Source: Prevotellaceae bacterium (GTDB taxonomy: Bacteria; Bacteroidota; Bacteroidia; Bacteroidales; UBA932). From it: 8,668 nucleotides of DNA. The notes beneath the pieces were generated by a model that saw only the letters and a program-made list of their open reading frames with translations, made no database searches and was not told the origin of the DNA. The stretch covers positions 1-8,668 of the forward strand of contig JAIRKV010000034.1 in assembly GCA_031259935.1 (NCBI GenBank), written 5' to 3'. Of this stretch, positions 1-6,151 are shown piece after piece (the stretch's first letter is position 1; each line of letters opens with the position of its first letter). The translations under genes were made by a program, and so were the position numbers.

Positions 1-1
1 C

Positions 2-1276
2 AAATTTGAAGGAAAAGACAGCAAAAATCCTTTGGCGTTTCGTTACTACAACCCCGAAAAAGTTGTTTACGGACGCAAAATGAAAGACTGGTTTAAATTT
101 GCAATGGCATGGTGGCACACGCTTTGTGCCGAAGGCGGCGACCAGTTTGGACCGGGAACCAAAACATTTCCGTGGGCGCAGGGAAACTCGGCTCTGGAAA
201 CGGCAAAACAGCGAATGGATGCAGGTTTTGAATTTATGCAAAAAATCGGCATCGAATATTATTGCTTTCACGACATCGATTTGATTGACGAAGGAAAATC
301 TATCGACGAGTACGAAGCCAACTTGAAGGCAATTGTAGAATACGCCAGGCAGAAACAGGCAGAAACGGGCATAAAACTGCTTTGGGGAACAGCCAACGTA
401 TTCGGCAACAAACGCTACATGAACGGGGCGGCAACAAATCCCGACTTCGACGTTGTGGCGCGCGCGGCAGTTCAAATTAAAAATGCTATCGACGCTACGA
501 TAGAACTGGGCGGGCTGGCTTATGTATTCTGGGGCGGAAGAGAAGGCTATTCGTCGTTGCTGAATACCCAAATGAAACGCGAAAAAGACCATCTTGCCAC
601 GTTTCTGGGCAAAGCCCGCGACTATGCACGCGCAAAAGGTTTCAAAGGCGTTTTCCTTATCGAACCCAAACCTATGGAGCCAACAAAACATCAGTATGAC
701 GCCGATACCGAAACAGTTATAGGCTTCCTGCGTTCGTACGGGCTCGACAGGGATTTCAAGGTAAATATCGAAGTAAATCATGCCACGCTTGCCGGACATA
801 CTTTTGAACACGAACTGCAATGCGCCGCCGATGCCGGACTGCTCGGCTCTATCGACGCCAACCGCGGCGACTGTCAAAACGGCTGGGATACCGACCAGTT
901 TCCGGTAGATGTTTATGAACTTACTCAAGCCATGCTGGTGATTCTGCAAAATGGCGGTTTGCCCGGAGGTACTAACTTCGACGCCAAAACACGCCGCAAT
1001 TCTACCGACCTTGAAGATATCTTCATCGCTCACATTTCGGGCATGGATGCCTTTGCCCGCGCACTGGAAAGCGCTGCCGACATCCTCGAAAAATCTCCTT
1101 ACAAAAAAATGCTTGCCGACAGATATTCTTCTTTCGACAGGGATAAAGGTAAAGAATTTGAAGAAGGAAAACTGTCGCTCGAAGATTTGGTCGATTACGC
1201 CAAAACCAAAGGCGAACCGGCACAGACAAGCGGCAAACAGGAACTGTATGAAGCAATAGTAAACATGTATATATAA
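2..1276 (+). CDS. xylA: Xylose isomerase, 5'-truncated by window edge
   Basis: The enzyme interconverts D-xylose and D-xylulose in the cytoplasm, the first intracellular step of xylose use. The frame is open from base 2 with [10 protein letters not shown] before AFRYY, as in Bacteroides XylA, so roughly 13 N-terminal residues lie outside the window. The TTG at 32 aligns with an internal Met in relatives and is not a start. About 424 codons are visible of an expected ~437. Counting the TTG codon as 1, the catalytic pair is H80/D83 (FHDID). The two-metal site is intact: E211 in IEPKP, E247 and H250 in IEVNH, D275 in SIDANRGD, D286 and D288 in GWDTDQFP, and D317 in GGTNFDAK. The signature VFWGGREGY is at 165-173. 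This is a class II (long) isomerase. Base composition is visibly richer in G+C than ispG. The gene is followed after 144 bp by galM and then xylE. Identification is by recall of the family and is very secure. Confidence 0.98.
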   Translation, partial: KFEGKDSKNPLAFRYYNPEKVVYGRKMKDWFKFAMAWWHTLCAEGGDQFGPGTKTFPWAQGNSALETAKQRMDAGFEFMQKIGIEYYCFHDIDLIDEGKSIDEYEANLKAIVEYARQKQAETGIKLLWGTANVFGNKRYMNGAATNPDFDVVARAAVQIKNAIDATIELGGLAYVFWGGREGYSSLLNTQMKREKDHLATFLGKARDYARAKGFKGVFLIEPKPMEPTKHQYDADTETVIGFLRSYGLDRDFKVNIEVNHATLAGHTFEHELQCAADAGLLGSIDANRGDCQNGWDTDQFPVDVYELTQAMLVILQNGGLPGGTNFDAKTRRNSTDLEDIFIAHISGMDAFARALESAADILEKSPYKKMLADRYSSFDRDKGKEFEEGKLSLEDLVDYAKTKGEPAQTSGKQELYEAIVNMYI

Positions 1277-1331
1277 ACATCGTTTCAAACTGCGATCATT
1301 AAAATGAAATATTTGATGACAGTCAACACTT

Positions 1332-1373
1332 ATGCAAATTATGTACAGGGCTGGCTCCCTGTGCATAATGCAT
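1332..1373. repeat. Long hairpin between xylA and galM
   Basis: ATTATGTACAGGG at 1338-1350 and CCCTGTGCATAAT at 1357-1369 pair over 13 positions (one G-U in RNA) around a 6-base loop, CTGGCT. Past a two-base bulge (1336-1337), ATGC at 1332-1335 also pairs with GCAT at 1370-1373. No T-run follows, so it is not a standard intrinsic terminator. It starts 56 bases after the xylA stop and ends 47 bases before the galM ATG. It may act in the mRNA as a stabilising 3' structure for xylA, as a processing site or as an attenuator, or in DNA as an operator; the sequence does not decide. Confidence 0.75.
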
Positions 1374-1420
1374 GAGCGTATTACAGTATAATAATATTGG
1401 TAAAATTAATTTATAAAATT

Positions 1421-2488
1421 ATGATAATAGATAAACTGCCTTTACTCGTTGCTATTGCTTTCCAAACAACGGTTGACAGTCGGCAAATATCGCTGTATAC
1501 TTTGCACAATGGCGATATTACAATGCAGGTAACAAACTTCGGCGCCCGTACAGTATCGCTGTTCACTCCCGACCGTACAGGAAAATATGAAGATATTGTA
1601 TTGGGATATCCCGATATAAAATCATATTTATATAATAAAGGCGAACGATTTTTGGGATGCGTGGTCGGTCGTTATGCAAACCGTATTGCAAACGGCAAAT
1701 TTACTCTCAACGCAAATGAATATGCCTTGCCGCTTAACAGCGGAGGGCAAACTTTGCACGGCGGAATACGGGGATTCGACAACGTAGTGTGGAATGTTGA
1801 CAGCGTAAGCGAAAACGAAATCACATTCTCGTACATATCTGCCGATGGCGAAGAAGGCTTTCCCGGCGAATTGCGTGTAGTGATGACATATTTGCTTACC
1901 GAAAACAGTGAATTTAAAATCACTTACAAAGCAACTGCCAGCAAAACCACTGTTGTAAATCTTTCACATCATTCATTTTTCAATCTCAAAGGCGAAGGAA
2001 ACGGCACAATTGAAAATCACATATTAACGCTTAACGCAAGTCGAATCACGGCTGTAAACGAAGCGCTTATCCCGACTGGAAATTTAATGCCTGTCGAAAA
2101 TACTCCATTTGATTTTCGTACTCCCCACGCTATCGGCGAGCGAATTAATGAAAATCATGAACAGTTGAAATTCGGCAGCGGATACGACCATAATTGGATA
2201 CTCGACTGTAAAAGTATTGACGAACCTGCCGCCACAGTTTACGAACCCGAAAGCGGCAGAGAACTGCTGGTATATACCGACCAGCCCGGAATACAGTTTT
2301 ACAGCGGCAATCATTTTTACGGAACGGTTGAAGGAAAATACGGAAAACGACATAACAGACGCGAATCATTTGCACTCGAAACTCAAAAATTCCCCGATTC
2401 GCCCAACCATCCCGACTTTCCAAGCACAACGTTGAATGTCGGAGAAACATATCAACAAACATGCATTTATAAATTTAATACAAAATAA
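1421..2488 (+). CDS. galM: Aldose 1-epimerase (mutarotase), likely acting on xylose
   Basis: The enzyme interconverts the alpha and beta anomers of aldoses. Beside xylA and xylE its natural substrate is probably xylose, since xylose isomerase takes the alpha-pyranose form (inference). From the ATG at 1421 the protein has 355 residues, a normal size. Family landmarks are in order: FGARTVSL near the N-terminus, GRYANRI at 83-89 with the substrate-binding Arg, the LHGG His at 113, the catalytic His at 184 in LSHHSFFNL, Asp 256 in GYDHNW, and the catalytic base Glu 320 in ALETQKFPDSPNH. The frame also runs back to a TTG at 1397, but the ATG is preferred. About a dozen residues (MIIDKLPLLVAIA) precede the point where most family members begin; they are somewhat hydrophobic but not a clear signal peptide, so a cytoplasmic place is likely. 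The stop is 3 bases before xylE, indicating co-translation. Confidence 0.95.
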   Translation: MIIDKLPLLVAIAFQTTVDSRQISLYTLHNGDITMQVTNFGARTVSLFTPDRTGKYEDIVLGYPDIKSYLYNKGERFLGCVVGRYANRIANGKFTLNANEYALPLNSGGQTLHGGIRGFDNVVWNVDSVSENEITFSYISADGEEGFPGELRVVMTYLLTENSEFKITYKATASKTTVVNLSHHSFFNLKGEGNGTIENHILTLNASRITAVNEALIPTGNLMPVENTPFDFRTPHAIGERINENHEQLKFGSGYDHNWILDCKSIDEPAATVYEPESGRELLVYTDQPGIQFYSGNHFYGTVEGKYGKRHNRRESFALETQKFPDSPNHPDFPSTTLNVGETYQQTCIYKFNTK

Positions 2489-2491
2489 TCC

Positions 2492-3931
2492 ATGAAAAAT
2501 AAAGAATACAACTCAATTTACATTTTATGTATCACACTGGTAGCAACACTTGGCGGCTTGCTTTTCGGATACGATACGGCAGTAATTTCAGGAGCAGAAA
2601 AAGGTCTTGAAGGCTTTTTCAGGCAACCTGAAGCAAATTTTGAATATACTACATTTCTGCATGGCATAACTGCGGCGAGTGCGCTCATAGGTTGTGTCAT
2701 AGGCGGATTTATATCGGGCTTTTTTGCACAGCGGCTTGGACGGCGCAATTCACTGAAATTTGCATCAGTGCTGTTTTTCCTGTCGGCTTTAGGCTCTTAC
2801 TGTCCCGAATTTTTATTTTTTGAAAAAAATATTCCCACAGGCAATCTTCTTGTAACATTCAATCTGTATCGCGTGCTGGGAGGCATAGGCGTAGGACTTG
2901 CTTCGGCTATTGTACCCATGTATATTGCCGAAATTGCTCCATCAAAGATTCGCGGAACACTGGTTTCGTGCAATCAGTTTGCAATTATTTTTGGTATGCT
3001 GGTCGTTTATTTTGTAAATTACCTGATATTGGGCGACCATGCAAATCCCTATGTAGATGAAGTTACAAAAGCATATACCGTTCCCGACCAGTGGACAATT
3101 CTTCACGGATGGCGCTACATGTTCGGTTCCGAAGCCTACGTTGCCGCAGTGTTCGGATTTTTGCTGTTCTTTGTTCCCAAAACGCCGCGTTATCTTGTAA
3201 TGATACGGCAGGAAGAAAAAGCCATGTCGATTCTTTCAAAGATAAACGGAAAGGAAGCGGCAAAACAAATTCTGTCGGATATAAAAGCAACTGTTCACGT
3301 GAAAAGCGAAAAACTGTTTACTTATGGCGTTACCGTTATTGTTATAGGCATATTTCTGTCAATATTTCAGCAGGCGATAGGAATAAACGCCGTACTTTAT
3401 TATGCTCCGCGCATGTTTCAAAGTGTTGCCGGAGCCGAAGGAGGCGGAATGTTGCAAACGGTTATAATGGGCATTGTAAACATTGTATTTACTGCTGTGG
3501 CAATATTTACGGTAGATAAATTCGGACGCAAGCCATTACTGCTTATAGGTTCGACAGGTATGGCGATAGGCGCTTTTTCCGTAGCCGTTTGCGACAGCAT
3601 CGGATTGCAGGGAATAGTTCCCGTAGTGTCGATTATTGTTTATGCAGCATTTTTCATGATGTCGTGGGGTCCGATATGCTGGGTGTTAATATCCGAAATA
3701 TTCCCAAATACCATTCGCGGGCAGGCAATAGCAATTGCCGTGGCGTTTCAATGGATTTTCAATTTCATCGTTTCGTCTACATTCCCGCCGCTTTACGATT
3801 TCAGTCCGATGATAGCATACGGACTGTATGGAATAATGTGTATAGTTTCCTTTGTTTTTGTATGGAAATGGGTACCCGAAACAAAAGGTAAAACTTTGGA
3901 AGACATGAATAAACTCTGGGCAAAACAATAA
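2492..3931 (+). CDS. xylE: D-xylose:proton symporter, MFS sugar porter family
   Basis: An inner-membrane carrier that imports xylose with a proton. The 479 residues show the 12-helix layout: six hydrophobic segments before a central loop around 231-276 and six after it. Sugar-porter motifs are present: GYDTAVISG (25-33), GRR after helix 2 (83-85), YRVLGGIGVG (126-135), PMYIAEIAPSKIRG (142-155), VPKTPRYL (228-235), DKFGRKP (342-348), WGPICWVLISEIFPNTIRG (392-410) and VPETKGKTLE (461-470). Counterparts of E. coli XylE key residues are seen: D28 (proton coupling), R127, E147, R154, Q162, Q293 and Q294, N299, W392, E402, R409, Q420 and W421. The CNQFAIIFG and QWIFNFIVS segments make xylose a better guess than arabinose or galactose. 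The ATG lies 3 bases after the galM stop and the operon ends at the terminator just downstream. Confidence 0.96.
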   Translation: MKNKEYNSIYILCITLVATLGGLLFGYDTAVISGAEKGLEGFFRQPEANFEYTTFLHGITAASALIGCVIGGFISGFFAQRLGRRNSLKFASVLFFLSALGSYCPEFLFFEKNIPTGNLLVTFNLYRVLGGIGVGLASAIVPMYIAEIAPSKIRGTLVSCNQFAIIFGMLVVYFVNYLILGDHANPYVDEVTKAYTVPDQWTILHGWRYMFGSEAYVAAVFGFLLFFVPKTPRYLVMIRQEEKAMSILSKINGKEAAKQILSDIKATVHVKSEKLFTYGVTVIVIGIFLSIFQQAIGINAVLYYAPRMFQSVAGAEGGGMLQTVIMGIVNIVFTAVAIFTVDKFGRKPLLLIGSTGMAIGAFSVAVCDSIGLQGIVPVVSIIVYAAFFMMSWGPICWVLISEIFPNTIRGQAIAIAVAFQWIFNFIVSSTFPPLYDFSPMIAYGLYGIMCIVSFVFVWKWVPETKGKTLEDMNKLWAKQ

Positions 3932-3945
3932 TGTAAAAATTAATG

Positions 3946-3979
3946 AAAGAGCGTTCAAAGACCGAACGCTCTTTTTTTT
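3946..3979 (+). terminator. Intrinsic terminator of the xyl operon
   Basis: AAAGAGCGTTC (3946-3956) pairs perfectly with GAACGCTCTTT (3964-3974) around the 7-base loop AAAGACC. Eight T's run from 3972 to 3979, partly inside the stem. It begins 15 bases after the xylE stop. The A-rich left end also gives some T-run character on the minus strand, but no minus-strand gene ends here. Confidence 0.93.
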
Positions 3980-4058
3980 ATTATGCTTATACCAACCTAT
4001 TATCAAAATACAATTTGTATAAATTGATTATCAATAAAATATTTTTACATTTCAGGTT

Positions 4059-4078
4059 GTTTTGGTACCGTTTTGGTA
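4059..4078. repeat. Two direct copies of GTTTTGGTA, 11 bp apart
   Basis: GTTTTGGTA occurs at 4059-4067 and again at 4070-4078. The 11-bp period is one helical turn, the spacing expected if two protein subunits bound one face of the DNA. An inverse partner of the second copy (TTATACCAA) lies at 3987-3995. It could be an operator, but in AT-rich DNA chance is possible. Confidence 0.4.
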
Positions 4079-4224
4079 TAAATATAAAAGATAACAAATG
4101 AGCGGATAATGACAAAACTGTCTGCTTTCTTATTTTTATCGGACAGCAATGATAAATTTTAATCGGATTTTTTATTATTTAAGATAATTTTCAAAAAAAA
4201 TACATTTTTGTGCTGCAAATGTAC

Positions 4225-4232
4225 TAATTTTG
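4225..4232 (+). promoter_or_regulatory. Bacteroidetes -7 element for the DUF3078 gene
   Basis: TAATTTTG fits the TAnnTTTG consensus used by the main Bacteroidetes sigma factor, and its end is 31 bases before the ATG at 4264. The nearest upstream TTTG (4207-4210) is only 14 bases away, shorter than the usual ~19-20, so the -33 half is weak. A 7-bp inverted repeat (4201-4207 with 4217-4223) covers the place where the polymerase would sit and might be an operator. Confidence 0.55.
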
Positions 4233-4263
4233 CATGTTCTGATTTTAATTAAAATTCATTTTA

Positions 4264-5199
4264 ATGAAAAAATTGTTTTATTTATTAATTATTTTCTCGT
4301 TTACACATTATTCGGATATAATGGCACAATCGGATAGCGATGGCGTTCAAAATGAAGCACATAATGCAAAAAAAGATACCGTAAAGATAAAGCCGCATTT
4401 CAAATTCAACGGTTCTCCAACGCTTTCGCTTACGCAGACGTCTTTCAGCAACTGGTCTTCAGGAGGCGCAAATTCTATTGCCGGAGTTGCTATGGTTGGA
4501 TTAAAATCAGTGTACACGGAAACACGATTTACATGGGAAACGACATTGGATATGGCTTACGGATTAACATATCAGGAAAGTGATTTTTTAAAAAACAACG
4601 ATAAAATAGACTTTCTCACAAAATTTGGATTGCGCTCGTCGAAAAAATGGTATTATTCTCTGGCAGTTCAGTTAAAAACGCAATTTGATAAAGGTTACAA
4701 AACATATCCGCCGCCGGATAAAAGTAAATATACTTCAAAATTCATGGCTCCCGGATACCTTATTGTTTCGCTCGGTATGGATTATAAACCGACCAAGGAA
4801 TTGTCGTTCATGCTGTCGCCCTTTTCGGCAAAATATACTTTCGTTCTCGACACAATGTTGTCGAACAGAGGAAATTACGGCGTTGAACACGGACGCAAAT
4901 CGCTGGCTGAAACAGGTTCGCTTATCAAGGCTACATATTCAAAAACATTCAAATCGAAAAGCACGCTAAACAGTTCGCTTGAACTTTTTTCGAGCTGGGT
5001 AAATAATTTTGGAAATGTTGATATAAGCTGGGAATTTGACTGGAATATAAAAATAAATAAATGGTTTTCGTCGAGAATTTATACAAAACTTTTATATGAT
5101 GATGATATTAAAATAAAAGATTCGGTTACAGGCGAAATACTTGGACCCCGTCTGCAATTCAAACAAATGCTTGGACTTGGAATTTCATTGTCGTTCTAA
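4264..5199 (+). CDS. DUF3078 family protein, outer-membrane beta-barrel type
   Basis: A 311-residue exported protein of unknown function. The start MKKLFYLLIIFSFTHYSDIMA is a signal peptide with probable cleavage after A21, which supports the ATG at 4264 over the one at 4321. The mature part begins with a polar, charged linker (22-45), then the DUF3078 hallmark LSLTQTSFSNWSSGG (54-68). Alternating aromatic and polar residues follow, with the family-like stretches WETTLDMAYGL (91-101), DKIDFLTKFGLRSSKKWYYS (113-132), APGYLIVSLGMDY (162-174) and SPFSAKYTFV (185-194). It ends in GLGISLSF, a last beta strand with C-terminal Phe as expected for an outer-membrane barrel. The family is known mainly from Bacteroidetes. 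It stands alone, with its own promoter and a possible weak terminator. Nothing here ties it to xylose use. Family assignment is from memory of its motifs. Confidence 0.88.
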   Translation: MKKLFYLLIIFSFTHYSDIMAQSDSDGVQNEAHNAKKDTVKIKPHFKFNGSPTLSLTQTSFSNWSSGGANSIAGVAMVGLKSVYTETRFTWETTLDMAYGLTYQESDFLKNNDKIDFLTKFGLRSSKKWYYSLAVQLKTQFDKGYKTYPPPDKSKYTSKFMAPGYLIVSLGMDYKPTKELSFMLSPFSAKYTFVLDTMLSNRGNYGVEHGRKSLAETGSLIKATYSKTFKSKSTLNSSLELFSSWVNNFGNVDISWEFDWNIKINKWFSSRIYTKLLYDDDIKIKDSVTGEILGPRLQFKQMLGLGISLSF

Positions 5200-5246
5200 A
5201 ATATGCTGAAATGCTGCTTAAATCCTGCTGAAATTTTCAACAGACC

Positions 5247-5266
5247 AAAACGATTAACCGTTTTTT
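5247..5266 (+). terminator. Possible weak terminator after the DUF3078 gene
   Basis: AAAACG (5247-5252) and CGTTTT (5259-5264) can form a 6-bp stem around ATTAAC, and the T-run goes on to 5266. The stem is short with only two G-C pairs. It is favoured by position, 47 bases after the stop, more than by strength. Read-through into the next gene is possible. Confidence 0.35.
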
Positions 5267-5409
5267 ACTTGCTGCCGACTGTTTTTGTCGTGTCATTATA
5301 TCAATTTGTCATTTTTTTGGAATACGGTAAACAATTATCTGTAAGCATGTTGCGATAATGAAATAAAACAAATTCAGTACAAATTTAATCAAAGACCAAT
5401 AAAATTATT

Positions 5410-5417
5410 TAACTTTG
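5410..5417 (+). promoter_or_regulatory. Bacteroidetes -7 element for the OMP-ispG unit
   Basis: TAACTTTG matches TAnnTTTG exactly. A TTTA at 5384-5387, 22 bases upstream, is a one-mismatch candidate for the -33 TTTG. Transcription would begin near 5424, leaving about 75 untranslated bases before the ATG at 5501. No other consensus element was seen ahead of ispG, so this would serve both genes. Confidence 0.5.
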
Positions 5418-5500
5418 GCTCGTCTAAATATGGTATTTCAGCAATAATTATAAAACGAATTTGACAGTTGAATTCAGGTTTTCATAAAAAATCAGGAATA

Positions 5501-6151
5501 ATGAAAAAAATATTAATACTTACAATAACAGCGTTTATCGGAATAAGCGCCGAAGCACAGCACTGGATTGGTATTCGAGGCGGCTATAACAATTCGGACA
5601 TAACTATCGACAGGTTTAATTACAGAAGAACAAATTCATATTCGAGCATCAATTATGGATTGATCTATAAACTGTATATCGACAAACACACAGGGATTCA
5701 GGCTGAATTGAACAACATAAAACGCGGATTTTCATACAGAGAAAATGATACGATAAACATTCGCGAATCATGGGAATTGCCTGTTTTAGGACATCTACGT
5801 TTGGAATTTGGCAATTTCATCGGATTTGCAAACGGCGGATTTTACGCTGGATATACTCAAAAGGCAAAATATAAAATTAAGAGCGAAACATCTGCAAATG
5901 AAATGCCTGTACCGTTTACCGAGCGCGATGTCCGTTTTGAATTTGGATTTGGATTTGGAGGAGGAATAGGTTTTCGCATAGCAAAACGCATAGAACTGCA
6001 AACGGAATTCAGATATAATTACGGACTTACATATCTTTACAAACCGAAATATAAAAATGAGAGAATCACGTATATACAGCCTGTAAGCATGCAAGTTTCG
6101 TTCGGAATTTTATACAAATTTGCAAATATTAAAAAACAAAATGTTCTGTAA
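5501..6151 (+). CDS. Small outer-membrane beta-barrel protein (porin family)
   Basis: A 216-residue secreted protein of unknown specific role. MKKILILTITAFIGISAEA is a clear signal peptide, cleaved before Q20, and fixes the start at the ATG at 5501 rather than the TTG at 5468. The mature part opens with WIGIRGGYNNSDIT, the style of the OMP_b-brl_2 (PF13568) group of 8-strand barrels. Alternating strands follow, rich in G, Y and F, such as YGLIYKLYI, TGIQAELNNIKRGFSY, FANGGFYAGYT, FEFGFGFGGGIGFRI and ELQTEFRYNYGLTYLY. The last strand, VSMQVSFGILYKF, ends at F207 where such barrels normally stop, but nine more residues (ANIKKQNVL) follow. That tail includes the overlap with ispG: the stop lies 11 bases inside the ispG frame, so the genes are probably co-transcribed and perhaps translationally coupled. 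Family assignment is by pattern, not by search. Confidence 0.85.
   Translation: MKKILILTITAFIGISAEAQHWIGIRGGYNNSDITIDRFNYRRTNSYSSINYGLIYKLYIDKHTGIQAELNNIKRGFSYRENDTINIRESWELPVLGHLRLEFGNFIGFANGGFYAGYTQKAKYKIKSETSANEMPVPFTERDVRFEFGFGFGGGIGFRIAKRIELQTEFRYNYGLTYLYKPKYKNERITYIQPVSMQVSFGILYKFANIKKQNVL

Larger units (their letters stand above)
3980..4263. other. AT-rich intergenic region before the DUF3078 gene
   Basis: No open frame of note on either strand. It holds a pair of direct repeats at 4059-4078, a 7-bp inverted repeat (TACATTT 4201-4207, AAATGTA 4217-4223) and a Bacteroidetes-type -7 element at 4225. TTATACCAA at 3987-3995 is the exact inverse complement of TTGGTATAA at 4073-4081. No structured RNA or riboswitch was recognised. 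Confidence 0.6.
5200..5500. other. AT-rich intergenic region between two envelope genes
   Basis: No gene was seen. The first part has a small hairpin (CTGCTGAA 5225-5232 with TTCAACAG 5236-5243, one mismatch, 3-base loop) and a weak terminator-like stem-loop at 5247-5266. The second part has a -7 promoter element at 5410. The frame of the next gene continues back to a TTG at 5468, but that stretch lies ahead of a clear signal peptide and is treated as untranslated leader. Confidence 0.6.

Noticed and set aside
32..34. TTG as the start of xylA
   Set aside because: The frame is open upstream to the window edge, and [10 protein letters not shown] matches the N-terminal region of Bacteroides XylA. 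The TTG codes an internal residue.
1387..1399. A promoter just before galM (TATAAT at 1387, TAATATTG at 1392)
   Set aside because: TAATATTG has one mismatch to TAnnTTTG and no TTTG at the right distance upstream. TATAAT has no matching -35, and E. coli-type promoters are not expected in this group. It cannot be excluded but is not supported.
3091..3519. 142-codon frame inside xylE and other overlapping frames in xylA, galM and ispG
   Set aside because: All lie wholly inside secure family-matched genes, have unlikely residue content, and show no start signal or known motif.
5266..5282. CGAC-GTCG stem as a second terminator after the DUF3078 gene
   Set aside because: It has only four pairs and no T-run after it.
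5468..5500. TTG start giving 11 extra residues on the barrel protein
   Set aside because: MNSGFHKKSGI in front of a clean signal peptide would be unusual. The ATG at 5501 starts the signal peptide exactly.
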